A stretch of DNA of 64,000 bases from Bacteroidales bacterium. Its GTDB lineage: Bacteria > Bacteroidota > Bacteroidia > Bacteroidales > UBA932. The notes under the pieces are model-generated. The model was given only the letters and a program-made list of their open reading frames with translations, was not told where the DNA came from and did no database searches. Of this stretch, positions 54,104 through 60,712 are shown in pieces (position 1 is the first letter of the stretch; every line of letters begins with the position of its first letter). The stretch lies in the NCBI GenBank assembly GCA_017630215.1, contig JAGBVR010000002.1:62001-126000 (forward strand). Reading direction: 5' to 3'. Position numbers and translations under genes: made by a program.

Positions 54104-54937
54104 ATGGAAGTTAGAGCAAAGAAGGCCCTGGGCCAGCATTTTTTGACAGATCTGTCAATCGCACAGAGAATCGCGGAGGCACTTATCGTACCTTGCCCGG
54201 GTATAGAGACGGCTCACGATGCAGAAAACCCTATGCCTGCACTTGAGGTGGGACCTGGTATGGGAGTACTCACACAGTATGTGCTGCAGAGGCCTGAAGT
54301 GGACCTTCGCATGGTGGAAATCGACACAGAATCAGTGGATTACCTCTTGGTTCATTTCCCTCAGGTAAACGGAAAACTCATCGAAGCAGACTTCCTGAAG
54401 CTGAAACTTGAGACATTCTTCCCCGGTCAGTTCTGCGTCATCGGAAACTTCCCGTACAACATATCTTCACAGATTTTCTTCAAGGTGTTGGACTACAAGG
54501 AACAGGTTCCGCAAGTGGTATGTATGATCCAGAAGGAAGTGGCAGAGCGTATCGCCGAGAAACCGGGAACCAAGACTTACGGCATTCTTTCGGTGCTTCT
54601 CCAGGCGTGGTATGATATCGAATATCTCTTCACTGTAGGCGAAGGTGCATTCAATCCTCCTCCAAAGGTAAAATCTGCAGTAATCAGGCTTGTGAGAAAC
54701 CAGCGCACTTCATTAGGATGCGACGAGGCCCTGTTCAAGACAGTCGTAAAGACCGGATTCAATCAGCGCCGCAAGACTTTGCGCAACTCCCTCAAACCTC
54801 TCATCCGTGCCAAGGCTGACCGCGAGGGCTGGAATGAGGAACAGCTTGCAGAATTCACAACAGACCCCGTTTTCGAACTCCGTCCTGAACGTCTGAGCGT
54901 GGAGGACTTCATCAGTCTCACATTGAAATTGGCATAA
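54104..54937 (+). CDS. rsmA: 16S rRNA dimethyladenosine transferase RsmA (KsgA)
   Basis: A 277-residue SAM-dependent enzyme that dimethylates two adenosines in the 3' hairpin of 16S rRNA. It begins [13 protein letters not shown], has the SAM motif VGPGMGVLT, catalytic GNFPYNIS and C-terminal [14 protein letters not shown] and [12 protein letters not shown] blocks. A TATATTTG at 54075-54082 may be the -7 element. The next gene starts 1 base after the stop. Confidence 0.97.
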   Translation: MEVRAKKALGQHFLTDLSIAQRIAEALIVPCPGIETAHDAENPMPALEVGPGMGVLTQYVLQRPEVDLRMVEIDTESVDYLLVHFPQVNGKLIEADFLKLKLETFFPGQFCVIGNFPYNISSQIFFKVLDYKEQVPQVVCMIQKEVAERIAEKPGTKTYGILSVLLQAWYDIEYLFTVGEGAFNPPPKVKSAVIRLVRNQRTSLGCDEALFKTVVKTGFNQRRKTLRNSLKPLIRAKADREGWNEEQLAEFTTDPVFELRPERLSVEDFISLTLKLA

Positions 54938-54938
54938 C

Positions 54939-55430
54939 ATGAGATCCCTCCTTATCATATTTACCGTACTGGCCATACTCTGTCCCGGCACAGCGGCTGC
55001 AGGCAAAAAGGCAGATGACAGCGTGGCAATACAGATGCTGCAATCGAACAAGAAGGCCAAGACATTGGAAGGTACGACCCTGAAGCTTGCAAGGCCAGCC
55101 CTGAAAAAGACTCCGATGTCCGTTCTGATGGACAATATAGATGCAATGCTGATCTGCCCGCTGGAGAAATCGGACAAGGCCTACCTCGACAAGGTGGACA
55201 CAATGCTCACCGGCTATGCTAAGGTCAATGAGATCAACGATGACGACTACAGGATGCTGATATATATCGACACCCTGCACGGCAACCGTTTTACCGAAAT
55301 AATACTTTATACCACTGACCCGGACAAGACTATAATGGTCTTCTGCGGGGACTTCACGACAGAGGGACTGACTAAAGTCGGAGAACTGTCAGACCAGCAG
55401 AGAGAAAAGAGAAGGCAATCCAGAAAATAG
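54939..55430 (+). CDS. Small exported protein (DUF4252/DUF6108-like)
   Basis: A 163-residue protein with a signal peptide (CPGTAAAG). The mature part alternates strands and helices (MSVLMDNIDAMLICPLEKSD, FTEIILYTTDPDKTIMVF) and ends in a basic tail. The pattern recalls small Bacteroidota DUFs such as DUF4252 or DUF6108; the label is tentative. It is in an operon with rsmA and converges on the GH18 gene with a 1-base gap. Confidence 0.65.
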   Translation: MRSLLIIFTVLAILCPGTAAAGKKADDSVAIQMLQSNKKAKTLEGTTLKLARPALKKTPMSVLMDNIDAMLICPLEKSDKAYLDKVDTMLTGYAKVNEINDDDYRMLIYIDTLHGNRFTEIILYTTDPDKTIMVFCGDFTTEGLTKVGELSDQQREKRRQSRK

Positions 55431-55431
55431 A

Positions 55432-57192
55432 TTACCTGTCGAACGGATCTCCGTCCGGATCCTGACTCACTACCCAACGGAAAGCATTGACAAACAGAAG
55501 ATTCTGGGTCGCGTCGATATATTCTTCATCGCCGTGGCCCATATTCAGATATATCATCCTGTAATTGCGGTTTGTCCACACTACAGGCCAATCTCCTGAA
55601 TATACGATATCCTTTATTCCCAACGGATAATTCTTTGGAGACAATGACACAAGTACCTGAATATCAGGATTATTCCTTGGAGACGGAGTCCACTGATACC
55701 ACTCGCTTGCCGGAGCGATAAAATCCTTCGGAAGATTCTTTGTCACCTGATGATCCTGAGTGTCAAGTTCAAGAAGCACCGGCTGAGGAGGCCAGTTATT
55801 GCAGAGGAACACACCCCCGCCGAGGAACTCGAGAAGCCAAGGCCAATTGGTGTTGCGGTCGTTGTAGGCGGCGGCGTGGAATCCTACCCAGCCGCCTCCG
55901 TTTTTCATATACTGCTCGAAAGCCTTCCTTTCTGCCGGAGCCCAAGGTGTCACATTCGGCATTATCACCACATCATATTCCTTGAGCTTTTCATACGGAT
56001 ATCCAGAGAAATCCGTAGTAACTTCGAGGCTATATCCTTCGCCGTGAGTAAGTTTCTTGAAAAAGTCGATTGTCTGATGAGCGAACTGCGCATGAGCCTC
56101 CTCCACATTCTCTGAATAATAGAGCAATGCCCTGAATCTCACTCGCTTACCTGCGTAATTTGCAGAGCGTGTCGCTGCATATTTTTCTCCAAGAATAGCC
56201 TTGGCGACAGTCTTGCGAAGGTCTCCGTCCTTATTGTCACCATCGTAATCCCAATACATTGCTCCCTTGAGTCCCTTCTCCAATGCATATTCGCATTTGA
56301 TTCTGAGAGAACGAGGATTTTCATATCCGAGCTGAAGGACGCCCTCCTCATCTTCAAGATATGGTACCATTGCCTTTTCATCCCACTTTTCCACCACGCC
56401 GATATGACGGTGAAGATCCTTATAATCATTGAAGCTTGAGATTTTCAGGCCACCACGACCATAGAAAGGCATCCCTAAAACCAATTTCTCTGCCGGCATC
56501 CCCGCAGCGATGTGAGCCTTGACCGCCTTGTCGGAAGTAATGCTTCCGCTATTCTCAGACTCGTACAGAGCACTGTGATGTTTAGGAGCGTTGGCCATAT
56601 CGTAAGCCATAATGTTCACGAAATCCATATAAGGCTCAATTGCCTTGAAGTCAATATATTCCGCAGATGCCGCACTGGCCAGTGTCAATAGTTTCTCCTG
56701 CCCGAGAGCCTTACGCAGTTCCTTCATCAGCTTGGTGAAATTGTCCGTATCCTTAGGTGAAGATGAGATGCCGGCTGCAGAACTGGTAGGATATTCCCAG
56801 TCAATATCGATTCCGTCCAGGCCGAATTCCTCGACTACTCTGAGGCAATCCTTGGCAAAGGCTTTGCGACGTTTCCCCTCCATAGCCATTTCGCTGAAAC
56901 GGCCGCTTCCCCAGCCGCCGACGGAAAGCATCACCTTCAGGTCCGGATTCGTCTTTTTAAGAGCTACCATCTGATGAAGTCTTTCTGGATTATCGACCCT
57001 GACTCCGTCAAAGCTATCCGTCACATGAGCGAAAGCATAATTAAGATGGGTCATGCAGAAAGGATCTGGAATGACCCTGCTCCACGAAGTTACATAAGCG
57101 ACTACCACACGGTCAGATTCTGCAACAGCCGCAGCTGAAGCACAAATTGCACTGATGATTGCCAGAATGGCTGAAAGGAGGATTCTTTTCAT
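55432..57192 (-). CDS. GH18 chitinase-like enzyme fused to a ThuA-like domain
   Basis: About 586 residues with a signal peptide (ISAICASAAA). Residues about 25-325 are a GH18 barrel with the catalytic DGIDIDWEYP (DxxDxDxE) and SVGGWGSG motifs, and a C-terminal YWDYDGDN strand. From about 345 to the end is a ThuA-like domain (glutamine-amidotransferase-like fold): YDVVIMPNVTPW, GGGWVGFHAAAY and WPVVWTNRNYRMIYLNMGHG. GH18 acts on chitin-type or N-glycan beta-1,4-GlcNAc linkages; ThuA-like domains are linked to sugar metabolism. The start at 57192 begins the signal peptide; the ORF extends to 57249. Confidence 0.9.
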   Translation of the reverse strand: MKRILLSAILAIISAICASAAAVAESDRVVVAYVTSWSRVIPDPFCMTHLNYAFAHVTDSFDGVRVDNPERLHQMVALKKTNPDLKVMLSVGGWGSGRFSEMAMEGKRRKAFAKDCLRVVEEFGLDGIDIDWEYPTSSAAGISSSPKDTDNFTKLMKELRKALGQEKLLTLASAASAEYIDFKAIEPYMDFVNIMAYDMANAPKHHSALYESENSGSITSDKAVKAHIAAGMPAEKLVLGMPFYGRGGLKISSFNDYKDLHRHIGVVEKWDEKAMVPYLEDEEGVLQLGYENPRSLRIKCEYALEKGLKGAMYWDYDGDNKDGDLRKTVAKAILGEKYAATRSANYAGKRVRFRALLYYSENVEEAHAQFAHQTIDFFKKLTHGEGYSLEVTTDFSGYPYEKLKEYDVVIMPNVTPWAPAERKAFEQYMKNGGGWVGFHAAAYNDRNTNWPWLLEFLGGGVFLCNNWPPQPVLLELDTQDHQVTKNLPKDFIAPASEWYQWTPSPRNNPDIQVLVSLSPKNYPLGIKDIVYSGDWPVVWTNRNYRMIYLNMGHGDEEYIDATQNLLFVNAFRWVVSQDPDGDPFDR

Positions 57193-57291
57193 AGTATCGG
57201 TTTTAACTCCGATAAAGATACGGATTTTTGCGGACATTGGCAAAACCACGATTCAGCAACCACCTGATTCACTGAAGCAGTTCCACTCAAA

Positions 57292-57540
57292 GCACCGTGG
57301 CAGGCAAATACGGCCGCCGGCCACTCAATCACACCGTGCGCGAGCTCAGCCTGAAGGCTCTCGCACGGCGGATTGTGCTTGCAGACCGCACATTGTCCGT
57401 ACTGATGGACTATATCACGGATAAACGCATCATTAAACTGCTTTGTCCGTATTTTAGCTTGATTTTACGGACAACGAAGATTTGGCAGAGATGCGAAGCC
57501 TGCTTTGTGCCGCCAGAGAGATACACACCACCCATTATTA
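57292..57540. repeat. Repeat mosaic upstream of the parDE locus
   Basis: Contains GCACCGTGGCAGGCAAATAC (as at 40029), a GTGCG..GAGC TCAGCCTGAAG GCTC..CGCAC hairpin matching the 40064 hairpin with paired base changes, GGCTCTCGCACGGCGGATTG (as after rhuM at 37018), an unrelated hairpin TTGTCCGTA/TACGGACAA (57443-57474), and GCCTGCTTTG. Short ORFs across it are not convincing. The gap 57250-57856 has no other gene. Confidence 0.7.
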
Positions 57541-57555
57541 CATCATATAGCGCTG

Positions 57556-57732
57556 TAGAACATTCGTGGAACAATTTGTCTTGCTTTTTATAAAAATACA
57601 ACAAATTTCGTCGCTAAAATCTGCCTCAGAAGCACATAGAAAGCCGTTTTCGCCAAATAGCCGTATTCTTTTTGGTTATACGGATAATGCTCCGGAACTT
57701 TGCGGAATAAAATTATGACTATGGCAACAAAT
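57556..57732 (+). repeat. Second copy of the RhuM upstream region
   Basis: About 80% identical by eye to 36016-36188, with ATTCGTGGAACAATTTGTCT, AGAAAGCCGTTTT, TTATACGGATAATGCTCC and AACTTTGCGG in the same order and spacing, running into the ATG of a rhuM remnant. Confidence 0.8.
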
Positions 57733-57788
57733 CTTTATCAGTCGGAGAGATCACAAGACTATCGGTCAGGGGAGCATTTTGGAACGAA
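57715..57788 (+). pseudogene. Decayed rhuM start
   Basis: ATGACTATGGCAACAAAT matches the rhuM start at 36172; a 13-base deletion then shifts the frame, TTTATCAGTCGGAGAG matches 36200 onward, and after a jump of about 130 bases CATTTTGGAACGAA (57775-57788) matches 36372-36385. The remaining frame stops after 25 or so codons. What is left is a deletion remnant of the 5' third of rhuM. Confidence 0.75.
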
Positions 57789-57809
57789 GTGATATAAATA
57801 GCTCGTAAT

Positions 57810-57839
57810 TTGCTTTGTTACCAAATATTGGTAACTTTG
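57810..57839 (+). promoter_or_regulatory. parDE promoter with embedded operator
   Basis: TTG (57810-57812), 19 bases, TAACTTTG (57832-57839). A perfect palindrome GTTACCAA-ATA-TTGGTAAC (57817-57835) covers the spacer and the first bases of the -7 element, where a bound ParD dimer would block polymerase. The ATG of parD is 17 bases downstream of the -7. Confidence 0.85.
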
Positions 57840-57856
57840 TGGAAATTTTAATTGGT

Positions 57857-58090
57857 ATGAAAACTACATCAGTGGCACTCGGTCCATATTTCGAAGACTT
57901 TATTAAAGCACAGATTTCTAAAGGGCGGTACAATAATGCCAGCGAAGTCATTAGAGCGGCGCTGCGTCTTCTGGAAGATAACGAAAGCCGTGTAATGGCA
58001 TTGAAAGCCGCGATTCAGGACGGTCTGGACAGCGGCGAAGCTGAAGGTTTTGACCCACAGGCTCATCTAACTACACTTAAAAATGTCTAA
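57857..58090 (+). CDS. parD: ParD-type antitoxin
   Basis: A 77-residue ribbon-helix-helix antitoxin: MKTTSVALGPYFEDFIKAQI is the DNA-binding opening and GRYNNASEVIRAALRLLEDNE the family signature. The ORF extends to 57815, but that start lies in the operator. Its last 8 bases overlap parE. Confidence 0.92.
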   Translation: MKTTSVALGPYFEDFIKAQISKGRYNNASEVIRAALRLLEDNESRVMALKAAIQDGLDSGEAEGFDPQAHLTTLKNV

Positions 58091-58385
58091 AGTCCGATAT
58101 TCAAAGAAAGCAGTAGAAGACTTATCGTCAATCTGGAGATATACGGTCAGGAAATGGTCCGAAAAGCAGGCCGACCGATATTACCAAAACCTCATCACAG
58201 CGTGTAATCATCTTATGGATAGCTCGTTACTATCGAGCAGACGTTACCAAGAGATTGCACCCGATCTCTTCGGTGTCAAATCCGGACATCACATCATCTT
58301 TTATAAAACCATAAGCGAGAGCGACATCTTCATCATCCGCATCCTGCACGAAAAGATGGATATAAAGGGGCATCTGCAAAGATGA
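58083..58385 (+). CDS. parE: ParE-type toxin
   Basis: A 100-residue RelE/ParE-fold toxin starting KVRYSKKAVEDLSSIWRYT, with AQxLxxx-like helices and the C-terminal FGVKSGHHIIFYKTISES..IIRILHEKMD block typical of ParE. ParE toxins poison DNA gyrase. The 8-base overlap with parD and antitoxin-first order are standard. Confidence 0.92.
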   Translation: MSKVRYSKKAVEDLSSIWRYTVRKWSEKQADRYYQNLITACNHLMDSSLLSSRRYQEIAPDLFGVKSGHHIIFYKTISESDIFIIRILHEKMDIKGHLQR

Positions 58386-58407
58386 TTGTTTCAAGACATT
58401 TGCAGCA

Positions 58408-58428
58408 CGCTATCGCAAGGACTTGTTA
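58408..58428. repeat. 21-bp sequence shared with 37191-37211
   Basis: Second copy of the CGCTATCGCAAGG...ACTTGTTA sequence. It lies 22 bases after the parE stop and 8 bases before the end of the convergent gene. Confidence 0.8.
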
Positions 58429-58436
58429 CTGATAGA

Positions 58437-58841
58437 CTACACTTTCATCATTCCGGTCTGAGAAAATGAGAAGGCGAGGACTCCCAGGCACATCGCACTG
58501 AAAATCAGGTTTTTCCAAGCAAGGACGAACTGCACGACAGAAGAGCCTTCCGAAAGCCGAGGCAATAAGAAATACACCGCCACGAAAAGAACGGAACAAA
58601 GTACAATATCAATAATCAGCGTCTTGACAGCATGACGACGGTAACGCTTACGAAGCGCCTCACGGATAAGGGCCAATATCCTCATATTTTCCTGTATCTT
58701 TTCCTCATCGACACCGTTTAAGGATGCAGGAACCGGCAACAGGTCAATCTGCCGGACAAGGTCGGCCATAAATGCATCGTCCTTCGGCACAGGAATCTTA
58801 TTGTCCTGAAAGAATTTCCTTATATCTTTTTCTGTTTTCAT
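58437..58841 (-). CDS. Small two-helix membrane protein, likely anti-sigma factor (DUF5056-like)
   Basis: A 134-residue protein: a soluble N-terminal part of about 70 residues (DIRKFFQDNKIPVPKDDAFM, suited to bind a sigma factor) and two transmembrane helices (about 75-93 and 108-127). It overlaps the ECF sigma gene by 4 bases (ATGA). Similar proteins called DUF5056 sit next to ECF sigma factors in Bacteroides; the label is from memory. Confidence 0.72.
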   Translation of the reverse strand: MKTEKDIRKFFQDNKIPVPKDDAFMADLVRQIDLLPVPASLNGVDEEKIQENMRILALIREALRKRYRRHAVKTLIIDIVLCSVLFVAVYFLLPRLSEGSSVVQFVLAWKNLIFSAMCLGVLAFSFSQTGMMKV

Positions 58842-59326
58842 AATCTTTCCAGATATTGTTTCAAATGTCCCCTCGCCCTCGAAAGATGCGACCTTATTGT
58901 CCCTGACGGCATCCCTGTAATCACCTCTATCTCCTTGACCGACTTTTCCTCCATATAAAAGAGCAGTATCACGGCCTGTTCCTGCCGGGTCAGGCTCCCG
59001 ATGGCAGCGTATAGCTGCTGATATTCGTATTTTTTGTCGGCCGTTGAACCTTCATCCTTGACCTTTCTAACCTCTTGCAGATCAATGGATTCATTGTCAG
59101 GATAATTTTGCAGCTGATCGTACCAACAATTGTATGCGATCCTGAAAAGCCAGGTCGAGAAACGCGATCGGCCCTGGAAACGTTCGAAAGAAAGATATGC
59201 CTTAAGCAGCGCTTCCTGGGCAATATCGTCAGCACGGAAACCGTCCCCTCCACACAGACCGCGCAGGAATCTTCTCAAAGACTCCTGCTCGGCTGCTACC
59301 AGCTCTATGAACTGCTGCTTAGTCAT
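58838..59326 (-). CDS. ECF-type RNA polymerase sigma factor
   Basis: A 162-residue sigma factor. Region 2 is GFRADDIAQEALLKAYLSFERF with FSTWLFRIAYNCWYD; region 4 is LTRQEQAVILLFYMEEKSVKEIEVITGMPSGTIRSHLSRAR. It is coupled to the two-helix membrane protein gene by a 4-base overlap and follows the DUF6249-like gene by 23 bases. Confidence 0.94.
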   Translation of the reverse strand: MTKQQFIELVAAEQESLRRFLRGLCGGDGFRADDIAQEALLKAYLSFERFQGRSRFSTWLFRIAYNCWYDQLQNYPDNESIDLQEVRKVKDEGSTADKKYEYQQLYAAIGSLTRQEQAVILLFYMEEKSVKEIEVITGMPSGTIRSHLSRARGHLKQYLERL

Positions 59327-59349
59327 TGACCAAAACCGTAATATGACTG

Positions 59350-59787
59350 TTATTTCTGAAGTTTCTTCTCCTCAGCCTCAATCTCTGGTGCCAGATACTT
59401 CTTTCCGACGAAGAATACCACCGCGAAAGCGATTCCTACAGCGATAAAAACTCCACCACCGATATAAAGCATCTCAAGTCCAGCCACGTCTTCAAAGGTA
59501 TCAAGCGACGGACAGATGAGCAATGCCACACCGATAATGAAGCACACGATACCTGTGGTAAGTTTGCGGATGAGTTTCATCTTTGTGTTCCTGCTGCTTT
59601 CAGTCTCACTGATCAGGAGTTCCGGATCGATCTCAACACCATTTTCGATAGCCTTCACCAGCACAGCCATCTTCTGATTGTTCTTCTTGACTCTTGCACG
59701 TGTGATAAGCCATACTACCATAATCGGCAGGACGCACATCGCACATATAGGAATGAGAGCTTCAATGATGTCAACAATAGCGTTCAT
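59350..59787 (-). CDS. DUF6249-like membrane protein
   Basis: A 145-residue protein with three hydrophobic segments: about 9-28 (LIPICAMCVLPIMVVWLI), 72-92 and 105-125. The soluble part between the first two holds VEIDPELLI. A match to DUF6249, found beside ECF sigma genes in Bacteroidota, is inferred from layout. The ORF extends to 59895, but only the ATG at 59787 starts at the first helix. It heads the three-gene ECF module. Confidence 0.75.
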   Translation of the reverse strand: MNAIVDIIEALIPICAMCVLPIMVVWLITRARVKKNNQKMAVLVKAIENGVEIDPELLISETESSRNTKMKLIRKLTTGIVCFIIGVALLICPSLDTFEDVAGLEMLYIGGGVFIAVGIAFAVVFFVGKKYLAPEIEAEEKKLQK

Positions 59788-59889
59788 AATACAATTTATT
59801 AAAATTAAACTTTTCCCACCGCCTCTTGTGCGGTTCCGGATGTTAGACTGCCCGGTGGTAGGAAATGTTGCAGTAAATGTATGAAAATT

Positions 59890-59919
59890 TTGCATATCGC
59901 CACCGAGTCACTATCTTTG
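59890..59919 (+). promoter_or_regulatory. Promoter of the flavodoxin-like reductase gene
   Basis: TTG (59890-59892), exactly 19 bases, TATCTTTG (59912-59919). The gene's ATG follows 25 bases later. Confidence 0.8.
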
Positions 59920-59944
59920 ACATCTGACAATAATGCTATAAAAT

Positions 59945-60589
59945 ATGAAAGTACTACTTGTAAACGGAAGTCCCCACAAGGAGGGATGCACATACACAGC
60001 CCTCAAAGAGGTAGAAAAGGAGCTCAATGCAGCTGGAGTGGAAACTGAAATGATATGGCTGGGAGTCAAGCCGATATCGGGATGTCTGGGATGCGCTCAG
60101 TGCATCAGAAGAGGTCCAAATGGCGAACCGGCTTCATTGCGCTGCTTTATGAATGACCCTGTAAACGAATTCCTGGATAAAGCTGAAGAAGCCGACGGAT
60201 TCGTTTTCGGAAGCCCGGTGCATTATGCAGCTCTTTCCGGAGCACTCACATCATTCATGGACCGAGCATTCTACGGCAAGGGAAAGGTGTTCCGTTACAA
60301 GCCGGCAGCAGGCATCGTAAGCTGCCGTCGTGGCGGATCCACTGCCGCATTCGACCAGATCAACAAATATTTCACCATCTCGTCAATGCCTGTGGTATCA
60401 TCAAAATACTGGAACATGGTACACGGCAACACCCCTGAGCAGGTCCTTCAGGACGAAGAGGGAATGCAGGTTATGCGCGAACTCGGCCGCAATATGGCCT
60501 GGCTCCTCAAATGCATCGAAGCTGGCCGCGCTGCAGGCATCCCTGATCCTGTGAAGGAAAAACCGGTCATGACCAATTTCATCAGATAA
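59945..60589 (+). CDS. NADPH-dependent FMN reductase/flavodoxin family protein
   Basis: A 214-residue flavoprotein: FMN-binding NGSPHKEGCTYTAL, Cys-rich CLGCAQCIRRG as in iron-sulfur-flavoprotein-like reductases, FGSPVHYAALSGALTSFMDR and AGIVSCRRGGST. These enzymes bind FMN and reduce quinones, flavins or iron; only one CxxC is present, so a 4Fe-4S cluster is unlikely. It has its own promoter and terminator. Confidence 0.9.
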   Translation: MKVLLVNGSPHKEGCTYTALKEVEKELNAAGVETEMIWLGVKPISGCLGCAQCIRRGPNGEPASLRCFMNDPVNEFLDKAEEADGFVFGSPVHYAALSGALTSFMDRAFYGKGKVFRYKPAAGIVSCRRGGSTAAFDQINKYFTISSMPVVSSKYWNMVHGNTPEQVLQDEEGMQVMRELGRNMAWLLKCIEAGRAAGIPDPVKEKPVMTNFIR

Positions 60590-60653
60590 TAAACAATCTG
60601 TATTTTTCGTATACCGGAACCAATTGAGCGTTATTGCATTTCGCTCACTTAAT

Positions 60654-60692
60654 ACCATCAGAGGCGACCCGTAATGAGTCGCCTCTGATGGT
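60654..60692. terminator. Bidirectional terminator hairpin
   Basis: Perfect 15-bp arms ACCATCAGAGGCGAC (60654-60668) and complement (60678-60692) with a 9-base loop lie between two convergent genes. It resembles the 25441-25495 hairpin in having a GGCGAC top. Confidence 0.75.
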
Positions 60693-60712
60693 TATATCAT
60701 CTCGCAACCTGA

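Noticed and set aside
57297..57593. A 98-residue ORF in the gap before the parDE locus
   Set aside because: It runs through shared repeats and hairpins, has no clear start signal or domain, and its frame is not kept in the related copy at 40 kb.
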